The notes: generated by a model not told the origin, from the sequence alone. Shown: positions 8,597-15,157, numbered from the stretch's first letter. The stretch: 15,440 nt of DNA from Oscillospiraceae bacterium (GCA_031270785.1 JAISWM010000110.1:1-15440); one strand, 5' to 3'. Made by a program: numbers and translations.

Positions 8597-8672
8597 GCTC
8601 ATCAGCGCACTCTCTCCTCCCGCCGGCTGTGAGAGAACTATGAGGAATTAGGCATTTCTCAGTGGGTATTAT
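8576..8672 (+). repeat. Degenerate copy of the 141-bp-type repeat upstream of addB
   Basis: The order of boxes (TTGAAAA, then a GC-rich stem CTCTCTCCTCCCGCCGGC with a decayed right arm, then GAATTAGGCATTTCTCA) parallels 9498-9575 and 9640-9780. It lies between tRNA-Arg and addB and overlaps the candidate addB promoter region. The stem is now poorly paired. Confidence 0.55.
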
Positions 8673-8730
8673 TTGCATTCTTGAAAACACGCCGACCGGC
8701 CATGTGCACACGCATAAGCATGCTTTTAAA

Positions 8731-8807
8731 TGGTCCGCCCGGAGGGATTTGAACCCCCGACCTTCAGAATCGGAATCTGCTGCGATATCCAGCTTCGCTA
8801 CGGACGG
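8731..8807 (-). tRNA. tRNA-Arg (anticodon CCG)
   Basis: The minus strand folds as a 77-nt cloverleaf with encoded CCA. Acceptor is CCGTCCG/CGGGCGG with A73, the D stem is GCGA/TCGC, the anticodon stem GCAGA/TCTGA (outer pair mismatched) around loop TTCCGAT, the variable loop AGGTC, and the T arm GGGGG-TTCAAAT-CCCTC. The anticodon CCG reads CGG codons. Its complement encodes the familiar spurious RRDLNPRPSESESA peptide. Confidence 0.93.
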
Positions 8808-8841
8808 TAAAATTAATTATAGCTATTATAAAAACAGCAGT

Positions 8842-8870
8842 ATTATATATTAAAATATTATGCATTGCAA
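8842..8870 (-). promoter_or_regulatory. Promoter of tRNA-Arg
   Basis: On the minus strand, TTGCAA (8865-8870) is 17 nt from a perfect TATAAT (8842-8847). The start would be near 8835, giving a leader of about 28 nt before the tRNA. Confidence 0.65.
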
Positions 8871-8885
8871 ACCCGCTGGGTGATG

Positions 8886-8967
8886 GGTCAAATTAATTGA
8901 TAATATCCTTTCCCCCCCGCCCGGAGCGGGGGGGAAGAAGGGATTTCAATTATTTTGAGACACGACC
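8886..8967 (+). mobile_element. 82-bp palindromic element, copy 1
   Basis: GGTCAAATTAATTGATAATATC on the left and GATTTCAATTATTTTGAGA ending CGACC on the right are imperfect inverted arms around a perfect stem: TTCCCCCCCGC (8910-8920), loop CCGGA, GCGGGGGGGAA (8926-8936). It is non-coding and MITE/REP-like. The same 82-bp length recurs at 11633, 12711, 13034 and 14661. Confidence 0.8.
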
Positions 8968-9042
8968 ACCCGCTGAGCCATTTTCATTTGAAAGATGAAA
9001 GCGGCTTAAAAATCATTTGTATTTAAACCATTTGGGGATTGT

Positions 9043-9130
9043 GGGCCAAGTTAGTTGGTAATATTCCCCCCCGCTAGAACGCGGGGGAAAAAACAAAAAT
9101 GCTGCAGTTTCAAAAGGCTTTTACTATAGC
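9043..9130 (+). repeat. Chimeric hairpin repeat (left arm of 82-bp type, right arm of another type)
   Basis: TGGGCCAAGTTAGTTGGTAATATT is a diverged left arm of the 82-bp element. A CCCCCCCGC...GCGGGGG hairpin follows, and then AACAAAAATGCTGCAGTTTC and AAAAGGCTTTTACTATA, the same order as at 1350-1433. The interval 8968-9042 before it holds no recognisable gene or repeat. Confidence 0.6.
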
Positions 9131-9243
9131 TGTTACGATTTAAAACAGCCCTCAAAAGTAAATTTATCCGTGTACTTTCTCCCGGCCGACGGCCGGGAGA
9201 AAGTTATAAAAATCAGATGCTTTTCAAAAGAAACAGCTATATT
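9127..9243 (+). mobile_element. 117-bp inverted-repeat element, copy 1
   Basis: It begins TATAGCTGTT (9127-9136) and ends with the exact complement AACAGCTATA (9234-9243). In the middle is a perfect 13-bp stem, CTTTCTCCCGGCC (9177-9189), loop GAC, GGCCGGGAGAAAG (9193-9205). An inverted copy of identical length is at 14996-15112. Terminal inverted repeats, absence of coding capacity and fixed length are MITE-like. Outer TA dinucleotides would suit a TA-targeting transposase, but target duplication cannot be shown here. Confidence 0.75.
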
Positions 9244-9338
9244 TACTTGAGCAAAGCCCAAATTTTTATGGGCATCGCTGCGCCGATAGGCGGGGCGATG
9301 ACTTACTTATATAGCGTTTTTCAAAAGAAACAGCTATA
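9244..9338 (+). repeat. CATCGC-type hairpin repeat abutting copy 1 of the 117-bp element
   Basis: CATCGCTGCGCC (9275-9286), loop GATA, GGCGGGGCGATG (9291-9302), then GACTTACTTATA and a right end TTTTTCAAAAGAAACAGCTATA, the same terminus as the 117-bp element. Related hairpins with different loops are at 12546-12574 and 12938-12967. Confidence 0.6.
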
Positions 9339-9340
9339 CT

Positions 9341-9700
9341 ATAGCTACTACATTTGGAAAAAGTAAATTTGTTCTTACGGTTTTTCCCCCGCCAATGGTG
9401 GGGAAGAGAGCAGCAAAAAATTAGGCATTTTTCAATGGCGTTAGCTATATACACAAGCAAGTTTGCTTTTTTCAAAAGTGGTTGTTATAGCTGTTTTTTT
9501 GAAAATAACCACGCGAGTATGCTCTCTCCCCTCCAACGGCGGGGAGGGAATTGTCAAGAATTAGGCATTTTTCAAGGGCGTTAGCTATATACACAAGCAA
9601 GTTTGCTTTTTTCAAAAGTGGCGGCTATAGCTGTTTTTCTTGGAAATAGCCACGCGAGTATGCTCTCTCCCCGCCAACGGCGGGGAGAGAGTGATAAAAA
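9341..9700 (+). repeat. Tandem array of about 141-bp hairpin units
   Basis: Three GC hairpins recur with loops at 9394, 9535 and 9676, exactly 141 bp apart. The last is a perfect 13-bp stem, CTCTCTCCCCGCC (9663-9675), AAC, GGCGGGGAGAGAG (9679-9691). Between them, the block from ATTAGGCATTTTTCAA (9420, 9560, and a third partial at 9761) through TATATACACAAGCAAG and TTTGCTTTTTTCAAAAGTGG is nearly identical. Each full unit contains a second stem, GTGG-N3-TTAT/ATAACCAC (9478-9512) or GTGG-N3-CTAT/ATAGCCAC (9618-9653). Small open frames on either strand are incidental. Confidence 0.75.
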
Positions 9701-9710
9701 ATTAAGTGGT

Positions 9711-9748
9711 GGTCCAAATTAAAAGAAGGAATTTCAACTATTTTGACC
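9711..9748 (+). repeat. Core-deleted derivative of the 82-bp element
   Basis: GGTCCAAATT is joined directly to AAAAGAAGGAATTTC and AACTATTTTGACC. Both ends of the 82-bp element are present, but the GC hairpin and most of the left arm are missing, leaving 38 bp. It lies just upstream of lepA; a partial 141-bp-unit start follows at 9761. Confidence 0.55.
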
Positions 9749-9821
9749 CACAATCCAAAAATTAGGCATTTTTCAAGAGCGTTAGTTATATATGAAAACA
9801 TTTGGAGGGCGGAATAAATAA

Positions 9822-11633
9822 ATGAGAAAATTTAAAAAAAATATTAGAAACTTTTGCATAATAGCCCACATAGACCACGGGAAATCAACGCTTGCAGACA
9901 GAATTTTAGAGCTTACAAACGCCGTACCCAAAAGGAACATGGAAAATCAGCTTCTTGACAATATGGACCTGGAACGCGAAAGAGGCATAACGATTAAATC
10001 GCATGCCGTAGCACTTAACTATAAATCAGAGGATGGGCAAGAATATATTTTCAATCTAATAGATACCCCCGGCCATGTTGACTTTAATTATGAAGTTTCA
10101 AGATCTTTAGCGGCTTGCGAGGGGGCGATACTTGTTGTGGACGCCTCTCAGGGGGTGGAAGCTCAAACTCTCGCGAATACTTATTTAGCAGTAGACTCCG
10201 GCCTTGAAATCATGCCGGTAATAAATAAAATAGATCTGCCAAGCGCCGATGCCGACAGAGTATGCAAAGAAATAGAAGATATTATTGGTTTGCCTGCGTC
10301 GGATGCGCTCAGAGTATCGGCAAAATCAGGAATAAATATTAAAGAAGTGCTTGAGGGGATTGTAAAATTAATACCTCCTCCAACGTGTGACGACGAGGCA
10401 CCGCTCAGAGCTCTTGTTTTTGATTCATTTTATGATATGTACAAGGGCGTAGTGGTATATGTCAGGATAGTGGATGGTAAATTAAATACTAGGGATACTA
10501 TTAAATTTATGTCTTCAGAAAGTGAATTTACTGTTGTTGAGTGCGGATTTTTAAAAGCTACAAACTTAGAACCCTCAGAATGGCTAAAGTCAGGAGAAGT
10601 TGGATATATAGCGGCTTCCATAAAAACCGTAAGCACGGCTAAAGTAGGCGACACCATAACTTTAAGTAGCAATCCGGCAAATAAGCCCCTTCCGGGATTT
10701 AGAGAAGTTAATCCAATGGTATTTTGCGGTATATATCCCCTTGATGGTTCCAGATATGCGGATTTAAGGGACGCCCTGGAAAAGCTTAAGCTTAATGACG
10801 CCTCTCTTACGTTTGAACCTGAGACGTCAAGCGCGCTTGGATTTGGATTTAGATGCGGCTTTTTAGGTCTTCTTCACATGGAAGTAATAGAAGAAAGGCT
10901 TGAAAGGGAATATAACATAGGCATAATTACAACGGCGCCGAGCGTAGTTTATAAAATTAACCTTACAAGCAAAGAAGTTGTCTTTATAGACAATCCGTCT
11001 AATTATCCAAACCCCGCGAATATCGAAAGCGCCGAAGAACCCATGGCGAATTCCCATATATATTCCCCGTCAGAATATATAGGCAATATAATGGAGCTTT
11101 GTCAGGACCGGCGCGGAATTTTTATAGAAATGAAATATATAGATACGAACCGAGTGGACATACATTATAAATTACCTTTAAACGAGATAGTTTATGATTT
11201 TTTTGATACATTAAAATCTAAAACGAAAGGCTACGCTTCTTTTGACTATGAGGTGGCTGAGTACAGCAATTCGGATTTAGTAAAGCTGGATATAATGCTT
11301 AACGGAGAGGTTGTAGACGCGCTTTCTTTTATAATTCACCGAGACAAAGCATATTATCGCGGCCGCAAAATGGCGGAAAAACTTAAAGAAAAAATACCAC
11401 GCCAGCTTTTTGAAGTGCCGGTGCAAGCATGCATCGGCGGAAAAATAATTGCAAGAGAAACCGTAAAAGCCATGCGGAAAGACGTCCTTGCCAAATGCTA
11501 CGGCGGAGATATTACGAGGAAGAAAAAACTTTTAGAAAAACAAAAAGAAGGTAAAAAACGTATGCGCAGTCTGGGAAGCGTGGAAATCCCGCAAGATGCT
11601 TTTATGTCCGTACTCAAATTGGAAGACGAGTAG
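9822..11633 (+). CDS. lepA: LepA, elongation factor 4 (ribosomal back-translocase GTPase)
   Basis: LepA is a ribosome-bound translational GTPase that remodels stalled or mistranslocated ribosomes. The 603 residues are full length. Motifs are IRNFCIIAHIDHGKSTLADR (8-27, G1), RERGITIKS (52-60, switch I), DTPGH (81-85, G3) and NKID (135-138, G4). EF-G-like domains follow, and the LepA-specific C-terminal domain ends KRMRSLGSVEIPQDAF. An in-frame TAA touches the ATG, so the start is fixed. The best Shine-Dalgarno, GGAGGG (9804-9809), is 12 nt away, rather long. A nine-codon frame from 9792 ends at that TAA. No clear promoter is seen in the repeat-filled upstream DNA. An 82-bp hairpin element follows the stop directly. 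The neighbours give no operon partner. Confidence 0.97.
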   Translation: MRKFKKNIRNFCIIAHIDHGKSTLADRILELTNAVPKRNMENQLLDNMDLERERGITIKSHAVALNYKSEDGQEYIFNLIDTPGHVDFNYEVSRSLAACEGAILVVDASQGVEAQTLANTYLAVDSGLEIMPVINKIDLPSADADRVCKEIEDIIGLPASDALRVSAKSGINIKEVLEGIVKLIPPPTCDDEAPLRALVFDSFYDMYKGVVVYVRIVDGKLNTRDTIKFMSSESEFTVVECGFLKATNLEPSEWLKSGEVGYIAASIKTVSTAKVGDTITLSSNPANKPLPGFREVNPMVFCGIYPLDGSRYADLRDALEKLKLNDASLTFEPETSSALGFGFRCGFLGLLHMEVIEERLEREYNIGIITTAPSVVYKINLTSKEVVFIDNPSNYPNPANIESAEEPMANSHIYSPSEYIGNIMELCQDRRGIFIEMKYIDTNRVDIHYKLPLNEIVYDFFDTLKSKTKGYASFDYEVAEYSNSDLVKLDIMLNGEVVDALSFIIHRDKAYYRGRKMAEKLKEKIPRQLFEVPVQACIGGKIIARETVKAMRKDVLAKCYGGDITRKKKLLEKQKEGKKRMRSLGSVEIPQDAFMSVLKLEDE

Positions 11634-11714
11634 GCTATGTCTCAAAATAATTGAAACTTCTTCTTTCTCCCCCCCGCCGAAGGCGGGGGGGAGATATTAT
11701 CAATTAATTTGACC
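11633..11714 (-). mobile_element. 82-bp palindromic element, copy 2 (inverted)
   Basis: It overlaps the last base of the lepA stop codon. The arms ATGTCTCAAAATAATTGAAA and ATTATCAATTAATTTGACC flank a perfect 13-bp stem, TCTCCCCCCCGCC (11666-11678), GAA, GGCGGGGGGGAGA (11682-11694). It is likely transcribed at the end of lepA mRNA, where it could act as a 3' stabiliser or weak terminator, but no U-run follows. Confidence 0.8.
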
Positions 11715-11754
11715 CACAACCGACGAGTAATTAATATTTGTATGTATTATTTGA

Positions 11755-11792
11755 AAAAAGTCAACAAATTTAAATAAAACTGTTGACTTTTT
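11755..11792. promoter_or_regulatory. Perfect 12-bp inverted repeat overlapping a -35 box
   Basis: AAAAAGTCAACA (11755-11766) and TGTTGACTTTTT (11781-11792) are exact complements separated by 14 nt. The right arm contains the TTGACT -35 of the downstream gene, so a dimeric regulator could block the promoter. It could instead be an AT-rich terminator hairpin for lepA, since it ends in a T run. Confidence 0.55.
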
Positions 11793-11811
11793 AAAGCCAG
11801 GGGGGTATGAT
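11783..11811 (+). promoter_or_regulatory. Sigma-A promoter of the 199-residue protein gene
   Basis: TTGACT (11783-11788) is 17 nt from TATGAT (11806-11811), each 5/6. The start is expected near 11818, leaving a 30-nt leader with AAGGAGG at 11831-11837. Confidence 0.7.
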
Positions 11812-11847
11812 ACGTATGTAAATATTAAATAAGGAGGAAATTCGATA

Positions 11848-12447
11848 ATGAAAAAATTAGAGCTAGCAGGTATTAAATTTAAACACAATAAGATTGTTAC
11901 TCCGAAACAAAAAAAGGAACATCATGAATTGAAGGAAAATATATTAAGAGTTGGTGATGAATTCTTTAATTATTTAAATAATGATGCTAAAAATGTTAAA
12001 AAAAAGGCAGATAAATATGCAACATCAGTATATCCTAAAATTGAAAGTATTGGTTCATCATATTATAACAAGTGGGATGAAATTCTTAAAGATTCGAAAA
12101 ATAAATCTGAGTGTCCTAATATTTTTAAACTTAACGTATGGTTAGGGAATGAAGAGTTACATAGCGTTCGAGCTCAGGTACGCAGTCATTTCCTTGCAAG
12201 TCTTTTAGGCGAATATCAACATTTATCTTCCTATTTTAACGGATTATTTTGGGAAAATTATTTGAAAGACTGCAGCGCGGGTAAACTTACAGGTGATAAA
12301 TTGTTGGGAGAATGTCAAAATGATTTCAATAATGCGAAAAACCAAGTGAATGGAATTTCTTCACTTATCGTTTCCATGAAAAAAGATGTAAATGAATATA
12401 AAAAGCTCTGTTTATTAGCTAAAAACGAAGCGGATGCTTTAGGATAA
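11848..12447 (+). CDS. Unrecognised 199-residue charged helical protein
   Basis: I do not recognise a family. Start support is good: AAGGAGG ends 10 nt before the ATG, behind a near-consensus promoter. The product is Lys/Glu/Asn-rich and probably mostly helical, with a basic first 30 residues (KFKHNKIVTPKQKKEHHELK at 10-29), a Trp-containing middle (YYNKWDEIL; NVWLGNEELHSVRAQVRSHF) and a C-terminal helix SLIVSMKKDVNEYKKLCLLAKNEADAL. Cysteines are few and there is no CxxC. No signal peptide or membrane segment is visible, so it is probably cytosolic or a non-Sec-exported effector. It stands alone between repeat-rich intervals. The inverted repeat over its -35 suggests specific regulation. Its promoter and Shine-Dalgarno resemble those of the secreted GTPase gene. 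Confidence 0.75.
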   Translation: MKKLELAGIKFKHNKIVTPKQKKEHHELKENILRVGDEFFNYLNNDAKNVKKKADKYATSVYPKIESIGSSYYNKWDEILKDSKNKSECPNIFKLNVWLGNEELHSVRAQVRSHFLASLLGEYQHLSSYFNGLFWENYLKDCSAGKLTGDKLLGECQNDFNNAKNQVNGISSLIVSMKKDVNEYKKLCLLAKNEADALG

Positions 12448-12499
12448 CAAAGGGCTTATTGATAAAATTTTAAATATTTTAATTGTGTGTGCGAATAAA

Positions 12500-12671
12500 T
12501 CAGATGCGGATAGATCAGCTATAAAAACTTAAACTTTAAAGCAATCATCGCCTCGCCTTATTGGCGGGGCAATGGCTTGTGCTATTTCTTCTAATTAGAA
12601 ATCTGATATGTGTTTGGTTTACTTTCCCCCGCCGACTCGCGGGGAAAAAGTACACGGATAAATTTACTTTT
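12500..12671 (+). repeat. CATCGC-type hairpin followed by a 117-bp-type half element
   Basis: CATCGCCTCGCC (12546-12557), loop TTATT, GGCGGGGCAATG (12563-12574), then ACTTTCCCCCGC...GCGGGGAAAAAG (about 12621-12650) and TACACGGATAAATTTACTTT, which is shared with 15062-15082. The second copy of this arrangement (12933-12995) lacks the latter hairpin. Confidence 0.6.
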
Positions 12672-12858
12672 GAAGACTTTTAAATCATAACAGCTACATT
12701 TTGGGTGATGGGTCAAATTAGTTGATAATATCTTTTCCTCCCGCCCGAGGCGGGGGGAAAAGAAGGGATTTCAATTATTTTGAAACATGACCTTTTTTTA
12801 AGTGAAACAGCTATAGTAAAAACTTTTTAATGCACCAGCATCTTTGTCTTCTCCCCGC
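12672..12858 (+). repeat. Large direct duplication, copy A
   Basis: This 187-bp block is nearly identical to 12995-13182. By eye there are three differences: ATTAG versus ATTAA, seven versus eight T, and TAGTAA versus TAATAA. It contains a complete 82-bp element and the flanking ACAGCTA-type boxes. The near identity points to a recent duplication. Confidence 0.85.
12711..12792 (+). mobile_element. 82-bp palindromic element, copy 3
   Basis: Ends GGTC/GACC; arms CAAATTAGTTGATAATA and GGGATTTCAATTATTTTGAA. The core stem is TCTTTTCCTCCCGCC (12731-12745), CGA, GGCGGGGGGAAAAGA (12749-12763), with one T-G wobble. Confidence 0.8.
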
Positions 12859-12937
12859 AGGCTCGCGTGGAGAGAGTAACAAAAAATTGGATATTTTTCA
12901 AGGGCATTAACGATGAAAAAAATTTAAATTTCAGCAA

Positions 12938-12967
12938 TCATCGCCCCGCCTACCGGCGGGGCGATGA
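12938..12967. repeat. Perfect 13-bp CATCGC-type hairpin
   Basis: TCATCGCCCCGCC (12938-12950), loop TACC, GGCGGGGCGATGA (12955-12967). It is the best-preserved member of the hairpin family also seen at 9275-9302 and 12546-12574. The loops differ (GATA, TTATT, TACC) while the right arm is conserved. Confidence 0.75.
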
Positions 12968-12994
12968 CTTGTGCTATTTTTAATAATTTAAAAA

Positions 12995-13182
12995 GAAGAC
13001 TTTTAAATCATAACAGCTACATTTTGGGTGATGGGTCAAATTAATTGATAATATCTTTTCCTCCCGCCCGAGGCGGGGGGAAAAGAAGGGATTTCAATTA
13101 TTTTGAAACATGACCTTTTTTTTAAGTGAAACAGCTATAATAAAAACTTTTTAATGCACCAGCATCTTTGTCTTCTCCCCGC
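12995..13182 (+). repeat. Large direct duplication, copy B
   Basis: Second copy of 12672-12858, starting 323 bp downstream. It ends inside a further hairpin, where the two copies diverge (13183 onward). Confidence 0.85.
13034..13115 (+). mobile_element. 82-bp palindromic element, copy 4
   Basis: Same core as copy 3 (stem 13054-13086). It was copied with the larger duplication and therefore is not an independent insertion. Confidence 0.8.
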
Positions 13183-13200
13183 CAACACCGCGGGGGAGAA
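13173..13200. terminator. Hairpin downstream of the M18 gene
   Basis: TTCTCCCCGC (13173-13182) pairs with GCGGGGGAGAA (13190-13200) with one bulged G. It lies 33 nt past the aminopeptidase stop on that gene's strand, followed by part of an 82-bp-type arm (GATTATCAACTAATT, 13204-13218). It could end the transcript, but has no proper U-run. Confidence 0.35.
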
Positions 13201-13232
13201 AGAGATTATCAACTAATTCGTGGCACAACCCG

Positions 13233-14636
13233 TCAATTTTCAAAAAAAGCTTTTATGGCTTTATAGCACATGAAAAGGTCTATTTTTGATATAACTTCAA
13301 ATGGCGAATGCATGGAAAGTACCGGAACACCAATATCAATAACATCTATGTTTAAATTAGATATAAATTTTGCAATTGTTCCGCCTCCACCGCCGTCTAC
13401 TTTACCAAGTTCGCCCGTTTGCCAAAGCACATTCGCGCTGCTCAGTATTGCGCGTATTTTCCCCGCAAATTCCGCACACGCATCAGACGTCCCCATTTTT
13501 CCGCCGCTTCCTGTATATTTGGTCATTACGACCCCTTTATTAAGGTAACAGCTATTTGTTGTATCGTACTCACTTGCAAAATTAGGGTCAAATCCGGCGT
13601 CTACATCTATAGACAAACATTTAGACCTCGTGAATACGTCTCTTGTCTTTAGTCCCTGATTCTTAATTAAATCCGCTATAAAATATTTTACAAATGAAGA
13701 TTTCATTCCGGTAGTACCATCGCTGCCTACTTCTTCCTTATCCGCCAGCACCACAACCGAGGTAATATTCGGCGATTCCACCTCGAGTATTGACTCAATG
13801 GAAGCATACGCGCAGCACCTATCGTCGTGCCCGTATCCCCCTATCATACTTCTATCAAACCCTAAATCTCTGGGTTTATATGCGGGAACTAATTCAAGTT
13901 CCGCCGATATAAAATCAGATTCGGTAATGTTATACTTTTCATTTAAAAGTTTTAAAATATTAAGCTTTACAAGTTCTGAACCTTTGTCGTCCTTAAACGG
14001 CAAACTCCCTATAAGTACGTTTAAATTTTCGCCGGTAACCGCTTTAAGCATAGTCTTGGCCATCTGATCCTTCGCTAAATGGGGAAGAAGATCCGTTATG
14101 CAAAAGCAAGGTTCGTTTTCATCATCGCCGAGCCTTATATCCACATAACTTTCGTCTGCTCTGACAATTCTTCCATGAAGCGATAAAGGAACAGTCGGCC
14201 ACTGATACTTTTTTATTCCGCCATAGTAATGCGTTTTAAAATAGGCCAAATCATTATTTTCATAAAGCGGTGTTGGTTTTAGGTCGAGCCTGGGGCAATC
14301 AATATGCGCTATTGCAAAATTGACTCCGTTTTCAAAATTATCTTTCCCTATAACCGCCAATATCAGCGTTTTATTTTTGTGAATAAAATATACTTTATCC
14401 CCAGGTTTATATGTATTTTTTTTGTCGAACTCCTTAAACCCCGATTTTTGCGCTCTATTTGCCGTGTATTGCACAGCCTCCCTTTCGGTTTTACATATCC
14501 CCAAAAAGTCTTTATACCTGTTTGCAAAATCATATGTTTCTTTTATTTGATCATCATTTAAGGTCTCGCCCCCATGGCTTTTTTTCATAAACAATTTTTC
14601 TTTAAGTTCATTTGATGCACTTAATTTTTCATCCAT
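13233..14636 (-). CDS. M18 family zinc aminopeptidase
   Basis: This is a dinuclear-zinc exopeptidase that removes N-terminal residues from peptides in the cytosol, as a tetrahedral dodecamer in characterised M18 members. From Met at 14636 it has 467 residues, normal for the clostridial group. Expected metal and catalytic motifs are present: AHIDCPRLD (H111, D113), GHDDR (270-273), DKEEVGSDGTTG (E301, E302), SIDVDAGFD (D345 region) and SMHSPFE (H443). A glycine run GKVDGGGGGT lies at 411-420. An ATG ten codons upstream (14666) lies inside the end of an 82-bp repeat with no ribosome binding site. GGGAGG at 14648-14653 is 11 nt before the chosen ATG, so the shorter form is preferred. It is monocistronic and flanked by repeats. 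Confidence 0.94.
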   Translation of the reverse strand: MDEKLSASNELKEKLFMKKSHGGETLNDDQIKETYDFANRYKDFLGICKTEREAVQYTANRAQKSGFKEFDKKNTYKPGDKVYFIHKNKTLILAVIGKDNFENGVNFAIAHIDCPRLDLKPTPLYENNDLAYFKTHYYGGIKKYQWPTVPLSLHGRIVRADESYVDIRLGDDENEPCFCITDLLPHLAKDQMAKTMLKAVTGENLNVLIGSLPFKDDKGSELVKLNILKLLNEKYNITESDFISAELELVPAYKPRDLGFDRSMIGGYGHDDRCCAYASIESILEVESPNITSVVVLADKEEVGSDGTTGMKSSFVKYFIADLIKNQGLKTRDVFTRSKCLSIDVDAGFDPNFASEYDTTNSCYLNKGVVMTKYTGSGGKMGTSDACAEFAGKIRAILSSANVLWQTGELGKVDGGGGGTIAKFISNLNIDVIDIGVPVLSMHSPFEVISKIDLFMCYKAIKAFFEN

Positions 14637-14660
14637 CTTTACATCAGCCTCCCAAAATTT

Positions 14661-14742
14661 GGTCATGTCTCAAAATAATTGAAATCTCTTCTTTTCCCCC
14701 CAGCCCTGGGCGGGGGGGAAGATATTATCAACTAATTTGACC
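14661..14742 (-). mobile_element. 82-bp palindromic element, copy 5 (inverted)
   Basis: Ends GGTC/GACC; arms ATGTCTCAAAATAATTGAAA and ATTATCAACTAATTTGACC. The core pairs TTCCCCCC-A-GCCC with GGGC-GGGGGGGAA. It sits directly upstream of the aminopeptidase Shine-Dalgarno, so it becomes that gene's leader if transcription begins beyond it. CCCAAAATTT occurs on both sides (14651-14660 and 14748-14757). Confidence 0.8.
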
Positions 14743-14995
14743 CATCACCCAAAATTTATAATAAAAACTTTTTAAAACAGCTGCATTTTTGTTTTCCCCC
14801 CGTGCAGACAGGAGGAAAAGCGTAGACAACATCACGTTTTTAAATAATTTTTATTATATTAGTCAACAACTCCGTTTGACCTATTTCTTCGTGTTATTAT
14901 AGCTGCTATTCCTTCTAAAAGCAAATTTTTTATAGCTGTCATTTATTTTATCATTTTGGGCAAAACTCACTGTGACTTTTATTGTGCTATTATAC
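14743..14995. other. Non-coding interval with repeat fragments
   Basis: Positions 14758-14818 (TAATAAAAACTTTTT, AACAGCTGCATTTTTG, then a decayed CCCCCC hairpin) are an inverted right arm of the type at 9090-9130. TATAGCTG boxes occur at about 14908 and 14932. Nothing else is recognised and there is no credible coding frame. Confidence 0.5.
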
Positions 14996-15112
14996 TATAG
15001 CTGTTTCGTTTGAAAAGCGTTTAATTTTTATAACTTTCTCCCAGCCGACGGTTGGGAGAAAATACACGGATAAATTTACTTTTGAGAACTGTTTTAAATC
15101 GTAACAGCTATA
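14996..15112 (-). mobile_element. 117-bp inverted-repeat element, copy 2 (inverted)
   Basis: TATAGCTGTT (14996-15005) and AACAGCTATA (15103-15112) bound it. The stem TTTCTCCCAGCC (15035-15046), GAC, GGTTGGGAGAAA (15050-15061) differs from copy 1 by a G-C to A-T pair exchange and a G-T wobble. Boxes GATAAATTTACTTTTGAG and TTTTAAATCGTAACAGC match copy 1 in reverse. Confidence 0.75.
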
Positions 15113-15128
15113 GATCAGAAAATATATA

Positions 15129-15157
15129 TTGACATCTCCAATTTTGTACGATACAAT
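15129..15157 (+). promoter_or_regulatory. Consensus promoter of the CAT-anticodon tRNA
   Basis: A perfect TTGACA (15129-15134) is 17 nt from TACAAT (15152-15157), a 5/6 -10. The start would be near 15164, about 14 nt before the tRNA. Confidence 0.8.

Noticed and set aside
8662..8853. Plus-strand frame containing RRDLNPRPSESESA
   Set aside because: It is the antisense of tRNA-Arg, a well-known spurious translation.
9266..9584. Short frames on both strands in the repeat cluster
   Set aside because: They run through hairpin repeats and show no family resemblance or ribosome binding site.
9341..9700. Possible CRISPR array
   Set aside because: The period is about 141 bp, the units are almost wholly repeated with no unique spacers, and there are no cas genes.
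9792..9821. Nine-codon leader peptide before lepA
   Set aside because: No ribosome binding site and no attenuation structure; the TAA touching the lepA ATG is probably chance.
11666..11694. Classical rho-independent terminator after lepA
   Set aside because: The stem is strong but no U-run follows, and the same hairpin occurs as part of the 82-bp element elsewhere.
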